This document shows positions 15,726 through 25,709 of a stretch of DNA of 64,000 nt, one piece after another. Under the pieces are notes generated by a model. It worked only from the letters and a program-made list of their open reading frames with translations, was not told the DNA's origin and ran no database searches. Position 1 is the stretch's first letter. The number at the start of each line of letters is the position of its first letter. The position numbers and the translations under genes are program-made. This stretch comes from Comamonadaceae bacterium (GTDB lineage: Bacteria > Pseudomonadota > Gammaproteobacteria > Burkholderiales > Burkholderiaceae_C), in contig CANBWP010000002.1 in NCBI GenBank assembly GCA_947373185.1, positions 1-64,000 on the forward strand, given 5' to 3'.

Positions 15726-17750
15726 ATGTCAGTCTTTTTTTTCGTGCGCCGTTCTGCGGCTGTCACGGTCTCTGCATTGGTTTGCAGTCTGGGATTTTGG
15801 CCGCATCTTGTCTGTGCGCAAACTTTGCAAGAGCTTGTCATCACGGGCAATGCGTTGTCCAAAGCACAAAACGCGCTCAACGTCACGAGCCTTTCGGGCA
15901 TTGCATTGGCCGAACAAGGACAGAGCAGCCTGGGCGAAACCCTCAACAATTTGCCAGGCGTCAGCAGCACTTATTTTGGCCCGAATGCCAGTCGCCCCAT
16001 TGTGCGAGGCATGGATGGCGATCGCATCCGCGTGCTCTCCAACAGCGGTGCGAGCATGGACGTCTCATCTCTGAGTTATGACCATGCGGTGCCCATGGAT
16101 GTTTTGAGCACGGAGCGAATTGAAGTGTTGAAAGGGCCAGCCGCATTGCAATACGGCGGCAGTGCCATGGGCGGCGTGGTGAATGTGATGGACAACCGGG
16201 TTCCTAAACAAGCCTTGGAAGGTGTGTTGGGAAAAGCTCAATTGCAGGGTGCTTCAGGCAACCATGAACGTTCGGCAGGCGCTTTGCTTGAGACAGGTCA
16301 AGGGGTTTGGGTGATGCATGCAGACGCATTTGACCGATCGACCCGCGATGTTCAAGTGCCTCAAAAAATGCCATGTACACGTCCAGGCTCGCTTGCGGTG
16401 TCCTATCGAATTTGCAATTCAGCAAGTGTTTCGCAAGGCGGTGCCTTGGGAGGCAGTTTGTTCTTTGACCAAGGTTTTGTCGGACTGTCTTTGAATACCT
16501 ATCAAAGTCATTACGGGACAGTGGCCGAAGATACGGTCACCATAGGCATGCGGTCAGAACGGTTAGCGATGGAGGGGGAATGGCGGCCCCATTCAGCTTG
16601 GTTTCAAACAGTGCATTGGCAAGCCAGTCAATCCAATTACAAACACACCGAGTTTGACGCTGGGCAAGCAGGCACTGTGTTTGCAAGTGCAGGCCAAGAC
16701 CTTCGAATCCAAGGCCAACATCAACGCATGGCATGGGGCCAAAGTGTTTGGGAGGGGCTCTGGGGACTTCAGATGGAGGCGGGACATTTCTCTGCAGAGG
16801 GTGCCGAGGCTTTTGCGCCATTCAGTCAAAGCAAGTTCAAGGCACTCTTTGTCATTGAAGATGTCACCCTTGGAAATTTAGGCATGAATTGGGGGTTGAG
16901 AAAAGAAGATGTCACTGTGGCATCCCTAGGCAATCCTGATCCGCACTTGATGCGATTTGAAAAAGGTGAACGTCAGTTCGCACCTCAAAATTTTGCATCG
17001 GCGGCAACTTGGAACGTTTCGTCGCAATGGCGACTCAGTGGCAACCTGGCACACACCGAACGTGCCCCCAAAGATTACGAACTCTTTGCCAATGGGCCCC
17101 ACATTGCAACGGCAGCCTGGGAGCGTGGCAATTCGCAATTGAGCCTAGAAAAAGCAAACAGTTTAGATTTTTCGATAGATTGGCAGGAGGGGCCACATCA
17201 ATTGAAATGGACGGCTTTTCAAAGTGTGTTCTCCAACTACATTGGTTTACTTGCAAGCACCGTTTTGGAAGAGGGCTTGCCCGTGCAAATTTACCAAGGG
17301 GTCCGCGCTAAGTTCTATGGCATGGAAAGTTCAGGCCAATGGCGGCTGGTGCAAGCCGAACGCACCTTGGATTTGGCTTTGAAGGCGGATGCGGTGAGGG
17401 CGCAAAACCTCACGACGGGTGAAGCTTTGCCACGCATTTCACCCTTGAGAGTGGGCGCAAGCCTCATTCATGCCGCTGGTCCATGGCGTGGTCGCTTTGG
17501 TTTTGATTGGCACGCCGCGCAAAACCGCGTCCCCGTGGGAAGTGTTGCAACAGACGCTTACACGCTGTGGAGTGGTTCCGTCAATTACAAGCAAAAACTC
17601 AATGCCAGCACCCTCAATTGGTTTGCGCGTCTTGAAAATGCAAGCAATCAGTGGGCCTACAGTGCAAGCTCTATTCTCACGTCCACGGCGCCCGGTAAAT
17701 CGCCTTTGCCGGGGCGAAGTTTGAAGTTGGGTGTCTTGGCCGCTTTTTAA
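15726..17750 (+). CDS. TonB-dependent receptor, ZnuD-like
   Basis: Outer-membrane active transporter of 674 residues with signal peptide (cleaved after VCA before QTLQ), plug domain (LGETLNNLPGVSST, RPIVRGMDGDRIR, GPAALQYGGSAMGGVVN) and a beta-barrel ending in Phe. The plug wording, including SNSGASMDVSSLSYDHAVP, closely resembles the zinc receptor ZnuD of Neisseria. An extracellular loop has a Cys pair (MPCTRPG and YRICNSA) as in ZnuD-like receptors, but the His-rich zinc loop is not evident. Zinc or another metal is the best guess for substrate. No Zur box was recognised. AAGGA lies 5 bp before the ATG. Confidence 0.87.
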   Translation: MSVFFFVRRSAAVTVSALVCSLGFWPHLVCAQTLQELVITGNALSKAQNALNVTSLSGIALAEQGQSSLGETLNNLPGVSSTYFGPNASRPIVRGMDGDRIRVLSNSGASMDVSSLSYDHAVPMDVLSTERIEVLKGPAALQYGGSAMGGVVNVMDNRVPKQALEGVLGKAQLQGASGNHERSAGALLETGQGVWVMHADAFDRSTRDVQVPQKMPCTRPGSLAVSYRICNSASVSQGGALGGSLFFDQGFVGLSLNTYQSHYGTVAEDTVTIGMRSERLAMEGEWRPHSAWFQTVHWQASQSNYKHTEFDAGQAGTVFASAGQDLRIQGQHQRMAWGQSVWEGLWGLQMEAGHFSAEGAEAFAPFSQSKFKALFVIEDVTLGNLGMNWGLRKEDVTVASLGNPDPHLMRFEKGERQFAPQNFASAATWNVSSQWRLSGNLAHTERAPKDYELFANGPHIATAAWERGNSQLSLEKANSLDFSIDWQEGPHQLKWTAFQSVFSNYIGLLASTVLEEGLPVQIYQGVRAKFYGMESSGQWRLVQAERTLDLALKADAVRAQNLTTGEALPRISPLRVGASLIHAAGPWRGRFGFDWHAAQNRVPVGSVATDAYTLWSGSVNYKQKLNASTLNWFARLENASNQWAYSASSILTSTAPGKSPLPGRSLKLGVLAAF

Positions 17751-17786
17751 ATGGCAAGGACATTCAGCCAGATTGCATGAAACCCT

Positions 17787-17792
17787 GATAAT
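17787..17792 (+). promoter_or_regulatory. Possible -10 element of the AEC gene
   Basis: GATAAT ends 9 bases before the ATG at 17802. If used, transcription would begin at or within about 3 bases of the start codon, giving a nearly leaderless mRNA. No good -35 is seen, so this is weak. Confidence 0.3.
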
Positions 17793-17801
17793 CGGGGCTT
17801 G

Positions 17802-18758
17802 ATGAATTTTGATCACCCCGTTCTATCCTCCTTGCTGCCTGTTGTCTTGCTGATTCTCATCGGCTTTGTGGCTGGCCGCGCCAAATTGGTTCGCCAAGAA
17901 GCGGTGCGCGATCTTTCCAACTTGGTGTTCTTGGTGCTCACGCAAGCCTTGTTGTTCAGAACCATGAGTTCTGTGCATCTCGAAAAACTAGACATGCGAC
18001 CTGTCTTCCAATATTTCTTGGTGGCCGGCGCCTTGTTTTTTGTCATGCTCATGGTTTATGGCCGCAACTCGCGCGCATCGGTCTTGGCCTTGGCCAGCAT
18101 CTTCAGCAACACCCTCATGATTGGTGTGCCCCTCATTGGTTTGGCCTATGGTGAATCGGGCCAGGTTTTGTTGTTCACACTCATATCACTCCACGCTTTG
18201 GTCTTGCTCACCATGGCCACTTTGGTGCTGGAATTGCAAATGGCCCATGAGCTGGCCGCCGAGTCGGGTGAGTCTCGTCACATGCTCAAAACGGTCGGCA
18301 TGGCCATTCGAAATGCGGTCTTGCACCCCGTGCCTTTGCCCATTTTGATCGGTTTGATTTACGCGCAAACAGGCTTTGGGCTGCACCCTATCGTCGACAA
18401 ACCTTTGCAACTCTTGGGTGCTTCATTTGGGCCTGTGGCCTTGGTCTTGGTCGGCATCACTTTGTCGCAAACACCCATTGGTGAGAATTTCAAAGGGGCC
18501 CTCAAACTGTCCATCGTGAAAACATTTGTCCACCCCATTTTGATGGCGGGCGCTGGCTATGCCATGGGCATGCGCGGCCTTCACTTGAGTGTGATGGTGG
18601 TCGCGGCGGCATTGCCCATTGGTGCCAATGTGTTTCTGTTTTCGCAGCGCTATCAGAAAGAAGAAGATGTTGTGACCGCCGCGGTGGCCGTGTCGACGGC
18701 TTTCGCGCTGCTCAGTGTGAGCTTGGTCATGGCATTGCTGCCCTTGTTGCCAGCCTGA
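17802..18758 (+). CDS. AEC-family (auxin efflux carrier type) transporter
   Basis: Inner-membrane permease of 318 residues with about ten hydrophobic segments arranged as two five-helix repeats, split by a charged loop around 145-160 (HELAAESGESRH). Words such as NTLMIGVPLIGLAYG and LPIGANVFLFSQRY are family-typical. Bacterial AEC proteins move malonate, malate or similar acids, so the substrate is open. The ATG at 17802 is preferred to the TTG one codon upstream. The gene is convergent with pdxH, with 37 bp between. Confidence 0.87.
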   Translation: MNFDHPVLSSLLPVVLLILIGFVAGRAKLVRQEAVRDLSNLVFLVLTQALLFRTMSSVHLEKLDMRPVFQYFLVAGALFFVMLMVYGRNSRASVLALASIFSNTLMIGVPLIGLAYGESGQVLLFTLISLHALVLLTMATLVLELQMAHELAAESGESRHMLKTVGMAIRNAVLHPVPLPILIGLIYAQTGFGLHPIVDKPLQLLGASFGPVALVLVGITLSQTPIGENFKGALKLSIVKTFVHPILMAGAGYAMGMRGLHLSVMVVAAALPIGANVFLFSQRYQKEEDVVTAAVAVSTAFALLSVSLVMALLPLLPA

Positions 18759-18795
18759 TTCAACGCTTCAATTTGCGCGAATCAGGCGCTTCAGT

Positions 18796-19428
18796 TCAGG
18801 GCGCCAAACGTTCGCGAAGCCAATGCCCTTCGTTGAGTCGGTAGCGCAGTCGATCGTGCAGTCGGCTTTTGCGACCCTGCCAAAACTGCCATTCATCAGG
18901 GACCAATCGATAGCCCCCCCAATGCGGTGGGCGCGGTGGATTGAGCATGAATTGCGCGGCATATTTGGCCGCATTGGTCACCAAGACAGTGCGACCTTCG
19001 ATCACTTGGCTTTGTGGCGAAGCCCAAGCGCCAATGCGGGAGTCAAGCGGTCTGCTGTGAAAATAAGCATCGCTCTCTGCGTCGCTTACTTTTTCCATGC
19101 GGCCTTCAATGCGCACCACTCGTTCTAGTTCGACCCAATGAAATTGCAAAGCGGCGTAGGGGTTGACCGTCAATTCTTGGCCTTTGCGGCTGTTGTAATT
19201 GGTGTACCAAACGATGCCGCGTTCGTCATAGCCTTTGATCAACACCACGCGAGTGCTCGGTCGCATGTTGCTGGCCACGGTGGCAACGGTCATGGCGTTG
19301 GGTTCGGGCACCTCCGATTGAATGGCTTCGTTCAACCAACGGTCAAATTGCTTGAGCGGATCGGCCGTCGAGGCGTCTTCGCTCAGTTCGGCTTTTTCGT
19401 AGCTCTTGCGCAAATCGGCAATGTTCAT
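18796..19428 (-). CDS. pdxH: Pyridoxamine/pyridoxine 5'-phosphate oxidase
   Basis: FMN enzyme making pyridoxal phosphate, 210 residues. Diagnostic words are [23 protein letters not shown] in two parts, FYTNY-like [47 protein letters not shown] and the C-terminal RLHDRLRYR with RLAP end. All PLP and FMN contact regions look intact. It sits 2 bp after the chaC stop, so the two are cotranscribed. Confidence 0.96.
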   Translation of the reverse strand: MNIADLRKSYEKAELSEDASTADPLKQFDRWLNEAIQSEVPEPNAMTVATVASNMRPSTRVVLIKGYDERGIVWYTNYNSRKGQELTVNPYAALQFHWVELERVVRIEGRMEKVSDAESDAYFHSRPLDSRIGAWASPQSQVIEGRTVLVTNAAKYAAQFMLNPPRPPHWGGYRLVPDEWQFWQGRKSRLHDRLRYRLNEGHWLRERLAP

Positions 19429-19430
19429 GG

Positions 19431-20045
19431 TCAGTCCTTGGCGTGTTCTAACAAAGCGGCCAGGGCTTTGTCATGAATGCCGTGTTGTTTCAAGGTGTTC
19501 AAGGTTTCCAGCGCATAGTCTAAGGTGGTGCCAAAGCGGCCATGTGCTTGTTGAAAAATTTGCCGATATTGGGAAGGGGATAGCTCCCCTGTGTAACTGG
19601 GGCTGTTGCGTGGCAACGTGAAGGCCAATGCATTGACGGGGCCATTGGGCGTCGGGCATTGCAGCCAACGCGGAATGTAAACGCTGTTGGGCATCTCGCG
19701 AAACCAAAGTTTCTCAACGGTTTGCTTGACTTGGTGCGCAGGAGTTCGAAACACCATGCCCTGACAACTGCCACCCGAAAGCAAGGCAAACACCAAGCCC
19801 GGACATTCTGGTGTGCCACGGTTCACACGGCTCCACATTTTCAAAGCACGATGCCAGCCCTGAACTTTGGTGATGTGACGTTCAAGCACCTCAAATTCTG
19901 GCCGCCAAATGAGCGAGGCATACCCAAAGACCCAGAGGTCTTGCGATTCGGGCCAGTTGGCCAGCAATGCCTCTCGGTTGGGGGCACTGAGGGATTGATC
20001 GGACCTGTCGGAATGAGGAGGGGCGGGGGACTTCAAGGTGCGCAC
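19431..20045 (-). CDS. chaC: ChaC-type gamma-glutamylcyclotransferase
   Basis: Glutathione-specific gamma-glutamylcyclotransferase family, which splits glutathione into 5-oxoproline and Cys-Gly. It has 204 residues. The phosphate-loop-like YGSLIW motif appears as [10 protein letters not shown] at about 41-50, followed by [16 protein letters not shown] and the Leu/Pro-rich second half. The frame begins with GTG at 20045; its first 35 residues (Pro/Ser-rich) may not be translated, so the start is uncertain. It is divergent from edd across 171 bp. Confidence 0.85.
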   Translation of the reverse strand: MRTLKSPAPPHSDRSDQSLSAPNREALLANWPESQDLWVFGYASLIWRPEFEVLERHITKVQGWHRALKMWSRVNRGTPECPGLVFALLSGGSCQGMVFRTPAHQVKQTVEKLWFREMPNSVYIPRWLQCPTPNGPVNALAFTLPRNSPSYTGELSPSQYRQIFQQAHGRFGTTLDYALETLNTLKQHGIHDKALAALLEHAKD

Positions 20046-20171
20046 TCACAATGTGTTGCGTCTATTTTGAGGGCAAAGCTGGGGTACTTCGTGCTTTTTT
20101 GAAGCGAAATTCGTAACCTGTCTGTAACTTCATCTGCCCCAAAGGGCGTGATGTCGAGTTACCATTCGGTA

Positions 20172-20186
20172 TGTAACAAAGTTACA
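20172..20186. promoter_or_regulatory. HexR-like operator upstream of edd
   Basis: TGTAACAAAGTTACA is a perfect 6-3-6 palindrome 30 bp before the edd ATG. It matches the TGTAAT-N3-ATTACA pattern described for HexR, the KDPG-responsive repressor of Entner-Doudoroff genes, with C/G in place of one T/A pair. Extra GTTAC/GTAAC half-sites lie upstream at about 20110-20162. HexR itself is not in the window. Confidence 0.6.
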
Positions 20187-20216
20187 CGTTATTTTTTAAA
20201 CAAATTGCCATTGCCT

Positions 20217-22064
20217 ATGACCTTGAATGCCACCGTCGCCAAAGTGACCGCCCGCATTGCACTGCGCAGCCAAACCAGCCGCGAAGCCTACTTGAAACAA
20301 GTGGACGAAGCTGCTGGTCGCAAACCTGGTGCTGACCGCCTGGGATGCGCCAATGTGGCACATGCTTTTGCGGCCATGCCCGTTGCAGACAAGGCGCGGG
20401 CTTCTGGCTTGTCAGCCATTCCTGTGGTGAATGCCTCAGAACGCGGCCCCAACATTGGTGTGGTCACTGCCTACAACGATGTTCTGTCGGCACACGCGCC
20501 CTTTCAACATTACCCTGACTTGGTGAAAGACGAGGCCCGAAAGTGGGGCGCTACAGCACAAGTGGCCGGCGGTGTGCCGGCCATGTGCGATGGCGTGACG
20601 CAGGGCACGCCAGGGATGGAGCTGAGTTTGTTCAGCCGCGATGTGATTGCCATGTCGACAGCGGTGTCCTTGAGTCACGATGTGTTTGATGCTGCGCTGA
20701 TGCTGGGCGTTTGCGACAAAATTGTGCCCGGTCTTTTGATTGGTGCATTGCAGTTTGGCCATTTGCCCACGGTGTTTGTGCCTGCAGGCCCTATGGGCAG
20801 CGGCTTGTCCAACAACGAAAAATCCAAAGTGCGAGAACAAGCGGCGCAAGGTTGGGTGGGGCGTCAAGAACTCTTGCAAGCCGAGTCGGCAGCCTATCAT
20901 GGTGAAGGCACGTGCACGTTTTACGGCACGGCCAACAGCAATCAGATGTTGCTAGAGGCCATGGGCTTGCATGTGCCCGGCACAGCGTTTGTCAATCCAG
21001 GGGACGGCCTGCGCAATGAATTGACGCGCGAATCTGTTCGCACCGTGTTGCAGTTGGTCAAAGCTAAAAACTTCACCCCTCTCGGCAGATTGGTGGACGA
21101 GCGTTGCATCGTCAATGCCATGGTGGCCTTGCTAGCGACGGGCGGCTCCACCAATCACTTGATTCACTGGGTGGCCGTGGCCCGTGCGGCGGGCCTGATC
21201 ATTGATTGGGATGATTTTTCTGCGCTGTCTGATGTGGTGCCATTGCTGACACGTGTCTATCCCAACGGGAGCGCCGATGTGAACCAATTTCAAGCGGCCG
21301 GTGGTCCAGGCTACGTCATCCGTGAACTTCTGGATGCAGGCCTGATGCATGCCGATGTGTTGACGGTGCGCGCTGATGGCATTCGGGCGTTCACTCAAAA
21401 GCCTGTGGCGGCCGAGGGGCAGTTGACATGGAAAGACATTGGCGCCTCCAAAGATGACACCGTGGTGCGACCTGCGTCTTCGCCATTCAGCGTCACGGGG
21501 GGGCTGCGTTTGTTACAAGGTAACTTAGGGCGGAGCGTGATCAAGGTTTCTGCGGTGCCTGAAACGTGCCATGTGATTGAAGCGCCCGCACAGGTGTTCA
21601 ATTCGCAGGAAGAATTGTTAGCCGCATTCAAAACTGGCAGCATGAACAAAGATGTGGTCTGCGTGGTGCGCTGGCAAGGCCCGCAAGCCAATGGCATGCC
21701 TGAATTGCACAAGCTCACACCACCTCTGGCTGTGTTGCAAGGGCAAGGCTTCAAAGTGGCGCTGGTCACGGACGGCCGTATGAGCGGCGCCTCAGGCAAA
21801 GTGCCTGCTGCCATTCATGTGTCGCCTGAAGCGGCGTCTGGTGGTCCCTTGGCGCGTGTCTTGGATGGTGACATCATTCGCATGGACGCGGTGGCCGGCA
21901 CTTTACAAGTTTTGATCGATCCAGAGATTTGGCATGCCCGAACACCGTCGACGATGCCTCTGGAACTGCAGACGGCTAACAGCCGCGGCATGGGACGAGA
22001 ACTGTTTAACAACTTGCGCAAACACGCGCTCAAAGCTGAAGAAGGAGCCTGCACGTGGCTTTGA
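20217..22064 (+). CDS. edd: 6-phosphogluconate dehydratase
   Basis: Fe-S dehydratase that makes 2-keto-3-deoxy-6-phosphogluconate, first step of the Entner-Doudoroff pathway. It has 615 residues from the ATG at 20217 ([14 protein letters not shown]). Family words include [64 protein letters not shown] and [20 protein letters not shown]; the Cys residues in them are the expected cluster ligands. It overlaps eda by 10 bp. The palindrome 30 bp upstream suggests carbohydrate-dependent repression. Confidence 0.96.
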   Translation: MTLNATVAKVTARIALRSQTSREAYLKQVDEAAGRKPGADRLGCANVAHAFAAMPVADKARASGLSAIPVVNASERGPNIGVVTAYNDVLSAHAPFQHYPDLVKDEARKWGATAQVAGGVPAMCDGVTQGTPGMELSLFSRDVIAMSTAVSLSHDVFDAALMLGVCDKIVPGLLIGALQFGHLPTVFVPAGPMGSGLSNNEKSKVREQAAQGWVGRQELLQAESAAYHGEGTCTFYGTANSNQMLLEAMGLHVPGTAFVNPGDGLRNELTRESVRTVLQLVKAKNFTPLGRLVDERCIVNAMVALLATGGSTNHLIHWVAVARAAGLIIDWDDFSALSDVVPLLTRVYPNGSADVNQFQAAGGPGYVIRELLDAGLMHADVLTVRADGIRAFTQKPVAAEGQLTWKDIGASKDDTVVRPASSPFSVTGGLRLLQGNLGRSVIKVSAVPETCHVIEAPAQVFNSQEELLAAFKTGSMNKDVVCVVRWQGPQANGMPELHKLTPPLAVLQGQGFKVALVTDGRMSGASGKVPAAIHVSPEAASGGPLARVLDGDIIRMDAVAGTLQVLIDPEIWHARTPSTMPLELQTANSRGMGRELFNNLRKHALKAEEGACTWL

Positions 22065-22711
22065 ACTCTATGAAGACCCCATCTTTCACGGCCTTGCAAG
22101 TGATGCAAGATGCGCCCGTCATTCCGGTCATTGTGTTGAACGATGTGGCGCATGCTGTTCCCATGGCGCGCGCCTTGGTGGCCGGCGGCATTCGCATGTT
22201 GGAAGTGACCTTGCGTACGCCTCAGGCGCTTGCCTGCATGGAAGCCATTGCCAAAGAAGTGCCCGATGCGGTGGTGGGTGCTGGCACAGTTCGCAGTGCG
22301 TCTGATGCCAAAGCGGCGGCCAATGCAGGTGCCAAGTTTGCTGTCAGCCCGGGTTACACATCGGCTGTGGGCCAAGCGTGTCGCGATCAAGGTTTGTCTT
22401 TGTTGCCCGGCGTGGCCACAGGCAGCGAAATCATGATGGCGCAAGAAGACGGCTACACCGAATTGAAATTTTTCCCGGCCATGCAAGCCGGCGGTCCCGC
22501 CATGCTGAAAGCCTGGGGCGGCCCCTTCTTTGACGTGCGCTTTTGCCCCACGGGCGGCGTCACACCGCAGAATGCTTCAGAGTTCTTGAGCTTGTCCAAT
22601 GTGGCTTGCGTCGGCGGCTCTTGGTTGGTGCCCGCCGATGCTTTGGCCCAAGGCGATTGGGCGCGCATTGAGCAACTTGCGCGTGAAGCCTGTCAGCTGA
22701 AGCTGCGTTGA
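22055..22711 (+). CDS. eda: KDPG aldolase (Entner-Doudoroff)
   Basis: Class I aldolase that cleaves KDPG to pyruvate and glyceraldehyde 3-phosphate; 218 residues. The Schiff-base lysine is Lys138 in YTELKFFPA and the catalytic acid Glu50 in [16 protein letters not shown] and CPTGGV are phosphate-binding loops. The GTG at 22055 is chosen because GAAGGAG lies 7 bp before it; an ATG at 22070 has no such site. It overlaps the end of edd by 10 bp and its last 19 bp overlap the convergent gloA gene. Confidence 0.95.
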   Translation: MALNSMKTPSFTALQVMQDAPVIPVIVLNDVAHAVPMARALVAGGIRMLEVTLRTPQALACMEAIAKEVPDAVVGAGTVRSASDAKAAANAGAKFAVSPGYTSAVGQACRDQGLSLLPGVATGSEIMMAQEDGYTELKFFPAMQAGGPAMLKAWGGPFFDVRFCPTGGVTPQNASEFLSLSNVACVGGSWLVPADALAQGDWARIEQLAREACQLKLR

Positions 22712-23082
22712 ATCAGTTCCACTTTGTAGCCATCGGGGTCAGTGATGAAGGCAATGACCGTGCTGCCACCTTTGACCGGGCCAGCTTCACGGGTGACCTT
22801 GCCACCCGCGTTGCGAATTTTTTCACAAGCTTCGTAAGCATCGGCAACAGCAATGGCCAAGTGACCATAAGCGGTGCCCATTTCATAACTTTCGACCCCC
22901 CAGTTGTACGTCAATTCTAACTCTGCGTGGTCTGGGTTGTTGCCGTAACCCACAAATGCCAATGAGTATTTGTAATCTGGATTTTCTGAAGTTCTGAGCA
23001 ATTTCATGCCCATCACCTGGGTGTAGAAATCGATTGAGCGTTGAAGGTTGCCAACGCGGAGCATGGTGTGAAGTAGTCTCAT
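22693..23082 (-). CDS. gloA: Lactoylglutathione lyase (glyoxalase I)
   Basis: Detoxifies methylglyoxal as its glutathione hemithioacetal. It is 129 residues, and the four metal ligands fall at His5, Glu56, His74 and Glu122, the same numbers as in E. coli GloA, supporting the ATG at 23080-23082 ([11 protein letters not shown]). It is 44 bp after dgoA in the same direction, so it may be cotranscribed with the sugar-acid genes, whose aldolase products can feed methylglyoxal formation. Confidence 0.95.
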   Translation of the reverse strand: MRLLHTMLRVGNLQRSIDFYTQVMGMKLLRTSENPDYKYSLAFVGYGNNPDHAELELTYNWGVESYEMGTAYGHLAIAVADAYEACEKIRNAGGKVTREAGPVKGGSTVIAFITDPDGYKVELIQRSFS

Positions 23083-23126
23083 AAAACGTATTGTGTCTGA
23101 TTGAAAAAACCCAGTGGGACGAGGTG

Positions 23127-23762
23127 TTAAGCAGGCACCTGCCAAGCCTTGACAAAGGCGGCAGCCGATTCACCCACGGCCTGTGCCGACTTGCCTGGCG
23201 CATACAGCGCCGAGCCAATGCCAAAACCGGATGCGCCACTCTTGCGGTAGTCCGCCATGTTGTGCGTGCCAATGCCGCCCACCGGAACGAGCTGGATGTG
23301 GCCAGGCAATACAGCGCGCAGGGATTTGACAACGGCTGGGCTGATCATTTCTGCCGGAAATAATTTCAGGCCATGCGCACCCAATGCAATGGCTTTGAAA
23401 GCTTCAGAGGGGGTTGCAACGCCAGGAAGAGAAATCAAGCCCAAGTTGACGGCCTCGCACACCACGTTGTCATCCAAATGCGGTGAAATAATGAGTTGAC
23501 CACCTGCTGCTTTGATGTCGCGCACTTGCTGCGCTGTGGTCACTGTGCCGGCACCCACCAAGGCATTGGGAAAAGCTTCAGCCAAGATTTGAATGCTGCG
23601 CAGGGTGTCAGGCGAATTGAGCGGCACTTCCAAAATTTGAAAGCCCGCATTCACGATGGCACGTCCCATGTCCAAAGCTTCTTCAGGTTTCAAACCGCGC
23701 AGAATGGCCACCAAAGGCAGGCTGTCCATGTGCGCGTGAAATTTTGAGAGCAGAGGTGTCAT
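23127..23762 (-). CDS. dgoA: 2-dehydro-3-deoxy-6-phosphogalactonate aldolase
   Basis: KDPGal aldolase, last step of the De Ley-Doudoroff route, giving pyruvate and glyceraldehyde 3-phosphate. It has 211 residues with Schiff-base Lys133 in GLKLFPAE, Glu45 in ILEVPLNSP, and the GAGTVTT and [10 protein letters not shown] loops. NSP in place of the RTP of Eda (compare EVTLRT) fits the galacto-specific group. It is 9 bp after dgoK, and that pairing supports the name over KDPG aldolase. Confidence 0.92.
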   Translation of the reverse strand: MTPLLSKFHAHMDSLPLVAILRGLKPEEALDMGRAIVNAGFQILEVPLNSPDTLRSIQILAEAFPNALVGAGTVTTAQQVRDIKAAGGQLIISPHLDDNVVCEAVNLGLISLPGVATPSEAFKAIALGAHGLKLFPAEMISPAVVKSLRAVLPGHIQLVPVGGIGTHNMADYRKSGASGFGIGSALYAPGKSAQAVGESAAAFVKAWQVPA

Positions 23763-23771
23763 GCGCTGAGC

Positions 23772-24677
23772 TTAAATGAAATCTTGGGGAAATAAATGAT
23801 GCGCCAGGGCCCAGAGGCCTGACCACGTGACTTCATCGGGCAGTGTTGTGGCAGTGAGTCCCAAGGCTTCCATGGCAAAGCCATAGCGTTGGGTGAGTTG
23901 GCTGTTGCCCAAAATCAACAAGGGCGTGGTTTCATCCAGCCTGTCTGATTGGGCAGACTTGATTTCTTCACCAATGAGCAAGCCGGAGACATAACTGCTG
24001 GACTGCGCTGGGTTGAGCTTTTCAAACAAGGCCAAGCTTCTGGCCGAAAATGCATGGTGCAGCAAACCGCCAGGTTGTTGACTTTGCATCACGCCCTCGA
24101 TGAACACTTCTTTTTTCAGCGGCGCATCGGGCAAGCAAGTTTTGGCCAAGATGGAGTGCTGGCTGAGCAAGGCGTAAAACTCACCAGTCATGAAGGTTTT
24201 GAAGGCAGAAATTTTGCGGTCTTCCACCTGTGCCCATTTGCTGTGTGTGCCAGGCAAAACAAATTGTGCGTTCTGGATGTTTTGTGAAGTGAGTGCACCG
24301 AAAATTTGAATTTCTTCACCGCGCATCACATCCGGTGTTTGGTCGTTCCAAGTCGACAGGCCCGGCGCAATGCCAATGCGATCTTTCTCAATCCACTGCA
24401 GATGTTGGGCAATGTCTTCAAAGCCGCTGGGGCAGGGGCAATAGGGCGCTTCACGCCATCCTTGCCGGCTACCGGCCATGCCTGAGATCAGGCACAAGGT
24501 GTCGGCGCTCATCCAGTCGCCAAACCGCTGCTCAAAGACATGCTGAAACTGGCCATGGGCCACTTGCAAAATGCCCTGCGGAAATGCGCGCTTCTCCAGC
24601 ACCACGCCTTCGCTGTTGATCAGCGCCCCTCTTAAAGTGGAGGTGCCCCAATCGACAGCGACCAGCTTGCGTTGCAT
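23772..24677 (-). CDS. dgoK: 2-dehydro-3-deoxygalactonokinase
   Basis: Sugar-acid kinase that phosphorylates 2-keto-3-deoxygalactonate. It has 301 residues with the ASKHA-fold N-terminal motif AVDWGTSTLRGALI, the LISGMAGSRQGWREAPY segment, MRGEEIQIFGAL, LPGTHSKWAQV and the adenosine loop LLIGEEIKSA; these are typical of DgoK. It lies 2 bp after the DenD-like gene and 9 bp before dgoA. Confidence 0.92.
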   Translation of the reverse strand: MQRKLVAVDWGTSTLRGALINSEGVVLEKRAFPQGILQVAHGQFQHVFEQRFGDWMSADTLCLISGMAGSRQGWREAPYCPCPSGFEDIAQHLQWIEKDRIGIAPGLSTWNDQTPDVMRGEEIQIFGALTSQNIQNAQFVLPGTHSKWAQVEDRKISAFKTFMTGEFYALLSQHSILAKTCLPDAPLKKEVFIEGVMQSQQPGGLLHHAFSARSLALFEKLNPAQSSSYVSGLLIGEEIKSAQSDRLDETTPLLILGNSQLTQRYGFAMEALGLTATTLPDEVTWSGLWALAHHLFPQDFI

Positions 24678-24679
24678 GT

Positions 24680-25684
24680 TTACTTCTTCAAACCGTCCAG
24701 CGCATGCGCGGGGTAGTAAGGCAGTTTGCAGTCGTCCATGTACTGTTGAATGATGTCTTTGAATGAGTCGTCGGGCTTGAGGCCCAATGCGGCGGCACGC
24801 TGCGCTGAACCCCCTTTAGCCCAGTTGGCCACAATGCCGGCAATTTGTTCGTTGCGCACAAACTTCACGTGCTTGCGTACGTCAGGGCCCGCCACATCTT
24901 CCAGGGCCTTGAGCATTTCTTTGACCGTCACGTTGAGGCCTGGCAAATTCAAGGCCAGACGGCCTTGCATGGCTTCGCGGCTGGCTTCAAAGATCGTGAC
25001 CAAACATCGGATGGTGTTGTTGGGTGAAGACACCGAGTGCGACACGTTTTCGTCCACAGGGCAAATCGATTCCATGCCAGCCAAGGGCTCGCGAATGATG
25101 CCGCTGAAGAACGAAGACGCCGCGCCATTGGGCTTGCCAGGGCGCACGGTGACCGTCATCAAACGCGCGGCGCGGCCATCGACATAGCCCTTGCGTGTGA
25201 AGTCGGCCAGCAAATACTCCAGCATCAGCTTGTGGGTGCCGTAAGAGGTTTGAGGGGAGGGCAGTGTGCTGTCGGTCACGATGTCGGGCATGGGGTTGCT
25301 GGGGTCGGGACCAAACACCGCCACCGAGCTGGCAAACACCATGCGCGGAACGTTGCCCGCTTTGCGCAAACCTTCCAAGAGCAAACGGGTGCTGTCTAAG
25401 TTGGAGCGCATGCCCAAGTCAAAGTCTTGTTCGCATTCGCCCGACACGGCTGATGCCAAATGGAACACGCCATCAAAACCGCTTTCAAACAAAGGACCTT
25501 GCTCCAGCATGGGACCTGCGTGGCCCTTCACGCGGGGGTCTGCCAACAAGTCGGCTGGGGCTGGGAACAAATCGGCAATGTGAAGCGCTGTGACTTTTTG
25601 GCCATTGAGTTCGCCTTTTTTGAGGATCTCACGGGCCAAGCGAGCACCTAAGAAACCTGCGCCACCGGTAACGAGAATTTTCAT
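24680..25684 (-). CDS. NAD-dependent epimerase/dehydratase-family dehydrogenase, DenD-like
   Basis: Short-chain (extended) dehydrogenase of 334 residues. The NAD-binding TGGAGFLG lies at 6-13, and the catalytic triad appears as Ser120 in FASSVAVFG, Tyr148 and Lys152 in SYGTHKLMLEY. The overall wording resembles D-erythronate dehydrogenase (DenD), which oxidises C2 or C3 hydroxyls of sugar acids. In this operon, between the dehydratase and dgoK, it may oxidise a sugar or sugar acid feeding the keto-deoxy acid route. Its substrate cannot be told from sequence, so the name denD is not given. Confidence 0.82.
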   Translation of the reverse strand: MKILVTGGAGFLGARLAREILKKGELNGQKVTALHIADLFPAPADLLADPRVKGHAGPMLEQGPLFESGFDGVFHLASAVSGECEQDFDLGMRSNLDSTRLLLEGLRKAGNVPRMVFASSVAVFGPDPSNPMPDIVTDSTLPSPQTSYGTHKLMLEYLLADFTRKGYVDGRAARLMTVTVRPGKPNGAASSFFSGIIREPLAGMESICPVDENVSHSVSSPNNTIRCLVTIFEASREAMQGRLALNLPGLNVTVKEMLKALEDVAGPDVRKHVKFVRNEQIAGIVANWAKGGSAQRAAALGLKPDDSFKDIIQQYMDDCKLPYYPAHALDGLKK

Positions 25685-25709
25685 GATGAATGCTTTCTAA
25701 AAATAGCGA

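Noticed and set aside
15338-17750. A Zur or Fur box upstream of the receptor
   Set aside because: No convincing AT-rich palindrome of either type was found at the operon start or before the receptor.
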